The translations under genes were made by a program, and so were the position numbers. A DNA stretch of 8,673 nucleotides from Hyphomonas sp. (GTDB lineage: Bacteria; Pseudomonadota; Alphaproteobacteria; Caulobacterales; Hyphomonadaceae), in assembly GCA_003486945.1 (NCBI GenBank), contig DNFL01000153.1:1-8673 (forward strand). The letters run 5' to 3'. How positions within the stretch are numbered: position 1 is the stretch's first letter; every line of letters starts with the position of its first letter. Under the pieces are notes generated by a model. The model was not told the DNA's origin, did no database searches, and saw only the letters and a program-made list of their open reading frames with translations. This document shows positions 6,401 to 8,673 of the stretch, piece by piece.

Positions 6401-8498
6401 CTCTGCCGCGGGCTTCGCAGCCGAGACCAATCAGGCCTTCGTGAAGGATGAGATCGCGGCGGACGGAACGTCAGGCCCGTATCGCCTCTCAGCTTCGCCA
6501 TTGGTGCGCAATTCGGAGCGCCTCCTGCTGGAAACGCGCAGCCGCTTGCGCCCGGATGAAGTGCTCGCGGTGCGCACACTGGTGCGCTGGGCGGATTATG
6601 AGATCGACTATCAGACAGGGGAGGTGATTTTCCGCCACCCGGTCGACGTGTCGGATGCTTCGTTCAATCCGGTTGTGATCGTCGCGGACTACGAAACGGT
6701 GCCGGGCGCGCTGCGCCGCAGTGTGGCGGGCGGCCGCGTTGCACTGCATACGGAGGATCACCGGCTCGAGGCGGGCGTGACGTTCGTGAAGGAGGACGGT
6801 GCACGCAGCACCGCGTCAGCGCAGAGCGAACTCGCCGCGCTGGATGTGAAGGCGCGCCTGGATGAAGCCTCAGAAGTTCGTGCAGAGATCGCGTCCACGA
6901 CGCGCGATGCCGGCTCCGGAGGCGAGCAGGCGAGCGCCTGGTTGGTCGAATTGGAACGGCGTACGCAGGCGCTGCGCGTGACCGCCTACATCCGCGAAGA
7001 GGAGGCCGGGTTCGGTCTTGGCCAGCAGGGTGCGGCCACGCAAGGCATTCGGCGTCTTGGCGCTTCAGTCGAAGCAGATCTCGGTGAACGCATGAGCGCC
7101 GGCGCTGGCCAGCGCGCAGAGCGCTCTCTTCTGGCCGAAGCGTATACGGAGGAAAGTCTTGCGACGAATGCGTCGCGCGATGTCGCGAGCGTTCTCCTGC
7201 GCCAGGACGGGGAGCAGATCGGCCTCGCCGCCGGTATGAAATCCGTGCGTGAGGAATACGGCGCCGGTGAAACGCGCGAATCGCTGCTGGCGACCGCGCT
7301 GGTGCGCCGCACACTGCCGGAGCAGGGTCTGACCCTTACCCTGTCGCACGAACAGCCGCTCGGCGGCGCGGATGAGGCAAGCCTGTTCCCGCAGCGAACA
7401 TTGGCGGGCCTCGACAAGGTGCTGACGGACTGGGCAACGCTCAACCTGCGCCATGAGGTCAGCAATGGCGGTAATGCGTCTGGACACAACACGCTTGCAG
7501 GCGTGACATTGCAGCCATGGCAGGGCGGGGAAGTGCGCGTTGCGGCAGATCAGCAGACGGATCATCTGGCGAAGCGTCTTTCTGCAACGGTCGGTGTCGA
7601 TCAGTCGATCCGCCTGACGGATAGATGGTCCGCAAGCTTCGGCGCGGCGCACCGGGCCCGGATAGACAGCGGGGATGACGAGCGCGATCCGGTCGCGGCG
7701 CGGCCTGTGTCCGTATTCGAAGATGGACAGCGCACCCCGCTGGCGGGCGAGGGAACCTATCTCTCTGCCTATGCCGGTCTCGGATACAGGGCAGAGCGCG
7801 AAGCGGCGTCCGGCCGGATCGAGTACCGCGACTCTGCGCTCGGTGAGCGCTGGACGGGCGTGATCGGCGCGGCGCGGGAAGCAAGTGATACCCTGTCCTA
7901 TGCTGCAGCTGTCAGCGTGCGGACGCAGGACAGCGGCTCCAGCCCGCGCGAGTCGGGCTTCGATGTCCGCATCGGCGGCGCCTGGCGCCCGCGCGGCGAA
8001 GGCGCAATCTTCCTTGCCCGTCTCGATGCAAAGCGCGAGACCGAGCATGGCGTTTCGGAAATCTCGAAACTGGTCGGCAATCTCGGCGGCAATACGCGGA
8101 TCGGTGAGCGCACGCAGGCGGCGATCAGCTATGGCCTCAAATATCAGGACGTGCAGGCGCCGGGCGTCGAATCATCCGGCATCATCCAGTTCGCCGGCTC
8201 GGAAGTGCGCTACGACCTGACGCAGCAATTCGACATTGGCTTTGCAGGCTCCGTGCTCGCCGATCACCGCACCGGCACGGTCGACTACGCATTCGGCCCA
8301 TCTGTAGGATTTACACCAGTCCGCAATGCATGGGTCAGTGTCGGCTACAACTTCGCCGGCTTTGACGATGCGGATTTCGATGCTGCCGCCTACGCCCGGC
8401 AGGGGCTGTATATTAAGCTGCGCGTAAAGTTTGATCAGCAGACTGCGCAAGGCCTGCTTCGCTGGATATCGCCCCTCCAGACAGGTGTAGATGGATAG
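3420..8498 (+). CDS. Giant outer-membrane protein: DUF11/SdrD-B-like domains plus C-terminal beta-barrel
   Basis: A 1692-aa exported protein. The signal peptide covers 1-34 (tryptophan-rich core, cleavage SHA/Q). Domains in order: leader motif GREVTNIASVRYDE (37-50) to VFVVE (63-67); an Ig-like repeat at about 140-225 with DWIVLRLYETGPDTGEF; a transthyretin-like domain at 240-330; DUF11 at about 374-500; an SdrD-B/carboxypeptidase-regulatory-like domain at 508-612 with VVSDKDGLYHFEGVRPGTH; a beta domain at 661-738 with ALSRWRGVDILAGENRF; an invasin-like Ig domain at about 741-855; and a barrel at about 857-1672. The barrel includes YYTLYGD (930-936), FGDYNTDL (963-970), IDYQTGEVIF (1062-1071), FNPVVIVADYE (1082-1092), and a final SVGYNFAGF and YIKLRVKFD (1664-1672). 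I know these barrel motifs from a widespread, uncharacterised family of large DUF11-linked outer-membrane proteins. The only two cysteines (518, 583) flank the SdrD-B-like domain. A 20-residue tail follows the last strand. The passenger should be outside or periplasmic depending on topology, which the sequence does not settle. Adhesin, secretion pore or surface-layer anchor are the options. Confidence 0.88.
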   Translation: MSSVPRSGRSYLVASLAWLGLAWAWFFLTPPSHAQLGREVTNIASVRYDEGAAPVQIQTNPAVFVVEAPRTPSDITFLRYAPGAASVTAHVHGSDFMSGSTSPASQSAGAPAFAPIGPPVSLGGVTLDLSGPVALAGAQQYLAGELMFILVSDPGQNGDPSSIETITVTITGSSGDWIVLRLYETGPDTGEFLAYVPTTPDATPAGDSRLTARPHDVFTATYQDPFDAADVSAATALVDPYGRLFDSVTGALLSDVRVTLVEAASGQPAQVYGIDGVSPYPSAITTGAVVTDAAGNIYQLQPGQFLFPRVAPGTYRLIIEPPAGHAYPSVRSASELALLPNAPFTLQAASWGGNFTLSESGAVSFDVPLDPGGELVLTKSVRSATASPGDVIGYEIQVTNRNSAALPLRIEDTFPHGFRLMPGSVRRNDAPLTDVALTPDGSAMIVNAGLIGQGQTTVIHYMLTLSAGARTGPAVNRAIAVDLSGNPLSNRAEASVEVIEDLLRSRATLLGRIVEEACSSDEPWSRALSDGKGVAGVRIYLETGDYVVSDKDGLYHFEGVRPGTHVVQVDTATLPSGYELMVCEENTRRAGSVASAFVDVRGGTVWRTDFYLKRTGEALAETEADTFDDTTEYQAYGSAWVADQTPAPRWVYPATDRTPSSRSVNIGILHSRGHTVELALNGQPVPAVNFAGPLSGEVGEAALSRWRGVDILAGENRFTARILDVEGRLVAELSESIWHVSRIERAALVADQSVLVADGVTAPVIALRLEDAAGRPVHRGRSVSIDISAPYELRRDEAFEGDGVTLTRPRREITAGHDGTARIELEPTLRTGRVRITARLDDGTDKTFDVWLTPEKRDWILVGLAEGSLGLADTDRIGKSGSTDGDGRLAFFAKGMVRGDWLLTLAVDTAKRRGATDGTLFEGHIDPNAYYTLYGDRTWQHSDAESRYPVYVKLEKDTAQILFGDYNTDLGDQRLGRYDRRLSGLRAESQGRYLSAAGFAAETNQAFVKDEIAADGTSGPYRLSASPLVRNSERLLLETRSRLRPDEVLAVRTLVRWADYEIDYQTGEVIFRHPVDVSDASFNPVVIVADYETVPGALRRSVAGGRVALHTEDHRLEAGVTFVKEDGARSTASAQSELAALDVKARLDEASEVRAEIASTTRDAGSGGEQASAWLVELERRTQALRVTAYIREEEAGFGLGQQGAATQGIRRLGASVEADLGERMSAGAGQRAERSLLAEAYTEESLATNASRDVASVLLRQDGEQIGLAAGMKSVREEYGAGETRESLLATALVRRTLPEQGLTLTLSHEQPLGGADEASLFPQRTLAGLDKVLTDWATLNLRHEVSNGGNASGHNTLAGVTLQPWQGGEVRVAADQQTDHLAKRLSATVGVDQSIRLTDRWSASFGAAHRARIDSGDDERDPVAARPVSVFEDGQRTPLAGEGTYLSAYAGLGYRAEREAASGRIEYRDSALGERWTGVIGAAREASDTLSYAAAVSVRTQDSGSSPRESGFDVRIGGAWRPRGEGAIFLARLDAKRETEHGVSEISKLVGNLGGNTRIGERTQAAISYGLKYQDVQAPGVESSGIIQFAGSEVRYDLTQQFDIGFAGSVLADHRTGTVDYAFGPSVGFTPVRNAWVSVGYNFAGFDDADFDAAAYARQGLYIKLRVKFDQQTAQGLLRWISPLQTGVDG

Positions 8499-8524
8499 AA
8501 AAACATGGGGCAGGGACGAAGCGG

Positions 8525-8673
8525 ATGACGCGCGCGAACCCTTTTTTCCGGCGAGCCTCGCTGCTCGCGGCGGCGGCGTTTGGCCTTGCGGGCGCAGCGC
8601 ATGGCCAGGCGACGATTGATAACGGGTCGGCGACTGGCCATGCGCTGCTGGAAGGTCCCGGCGTCACGATCTC
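8525..8673 (+). CDS. 5' part of a secreted protein, choice-of-anchor-L-like (3' end outside the window)
   Basis: The frame opens with ATG at 8525, 26 bases after the stop of the giant gene, and runs off the window after 49 codons. A purine-rich CAGGGACGAAG at 8511-8521 serves as a modest ribosome site. Residues 1-28 are a clear Sec signal peptide: basic start MTRANPFFRRAS, then an Ala/Leu core, then cleavage at AHG/Q. The mature start, QATIDNGSATGHALLEGPGVTI, resembles the opening of choice-of-anchor L surface proteins (typically a short Ile/Asn-containing strand, then an A-L-L-x-G-P-G-V-T block). Only about 20 mature residues are visible, so the family call is tentative. The short spacing suggests co-transcription with the giant outer-membrane protein gene. 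Confidence 0.6.
   Translation, partial: MTRANPFFRRASLLAAAAFGLAGAAHGQATIDNGSATGHALLEGPGVTI

Noticed and set aside
8505..8528. Mini-ORF starting at ATG 8505 between the giant gene and the next gene
   Set aside because: Seven codons, overlapping the 8525 start. There is no sign of a functional leader peptide.
1..8673. tRNA, rRNA, CRISPR array, insertion sequence or transposase
   Set aside because: No cloverleaf, regularly spaced repeats, terminal inverted repeats or transposase motifs were seen on either strand by reading.

Overview
The window is GC-rich (mostly above 60 % by eye). The codon choice and the style of the envelope proteins suggest an alphaproteobacterium, plausibly of the Hyphomonadaceae/Maricaulales type. 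That placement is inferred from protein style only, since the window holds no rRNA, tRNA or other marker gene.

Left edge (1 to about 530): the 3' end of an unrecognised gene lies at 1-282. It is clearly poorer in GC (about 46 % by hand count). It is followed by a non-coding stretch with a short fragment that reads like one RHS/YD repeat (about 316-411). The pattern resembles a worn accessory locus, perhaps an RHS toxin/immunity scar.

531-1253, minus strand: a complete YceI-family lipoprotein gene. It is divergent from the rest, across a 185-base gap that must carry both promoters.

1439-8673, plus strand: a run of four exported-protein genes. They are (i) a 158-aa secreted single-domain DUF11-like protein; (ii) a 389-aa secreted protein with two DUF11-like domains, a canonical EF-hand-type calcium loop and paired cysteines; (iii) a 1692-aa outer-membrane protein; and (iv) the start of another secreted protein that resembles choice-of-anchor L proteins. 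The 1692-aa protein carries a chain of Ig-like, transthyretin-like, DUF11 and SdrD-B-like domains in front of a C-terminal beta-barrel of about 800 residues. A strong intrinsic terminator follows gene ii, so i-ii and iii-iv are probably separate transcription units of one functional cluster. Two tandem hairpins sit between i and ii.

Working together (inference): all four products enter the Sec pathway, and three carry extracellular beta-sandwich modules. The giant protein brings its own barrel. The simplest reading is a surface-display or adhesive-layer module in which the barrel protein anchors, or perhaps secretes, the smaller proteins. The families are recurrent but poorly characterised, so no enzymatic or transport role is claimed.
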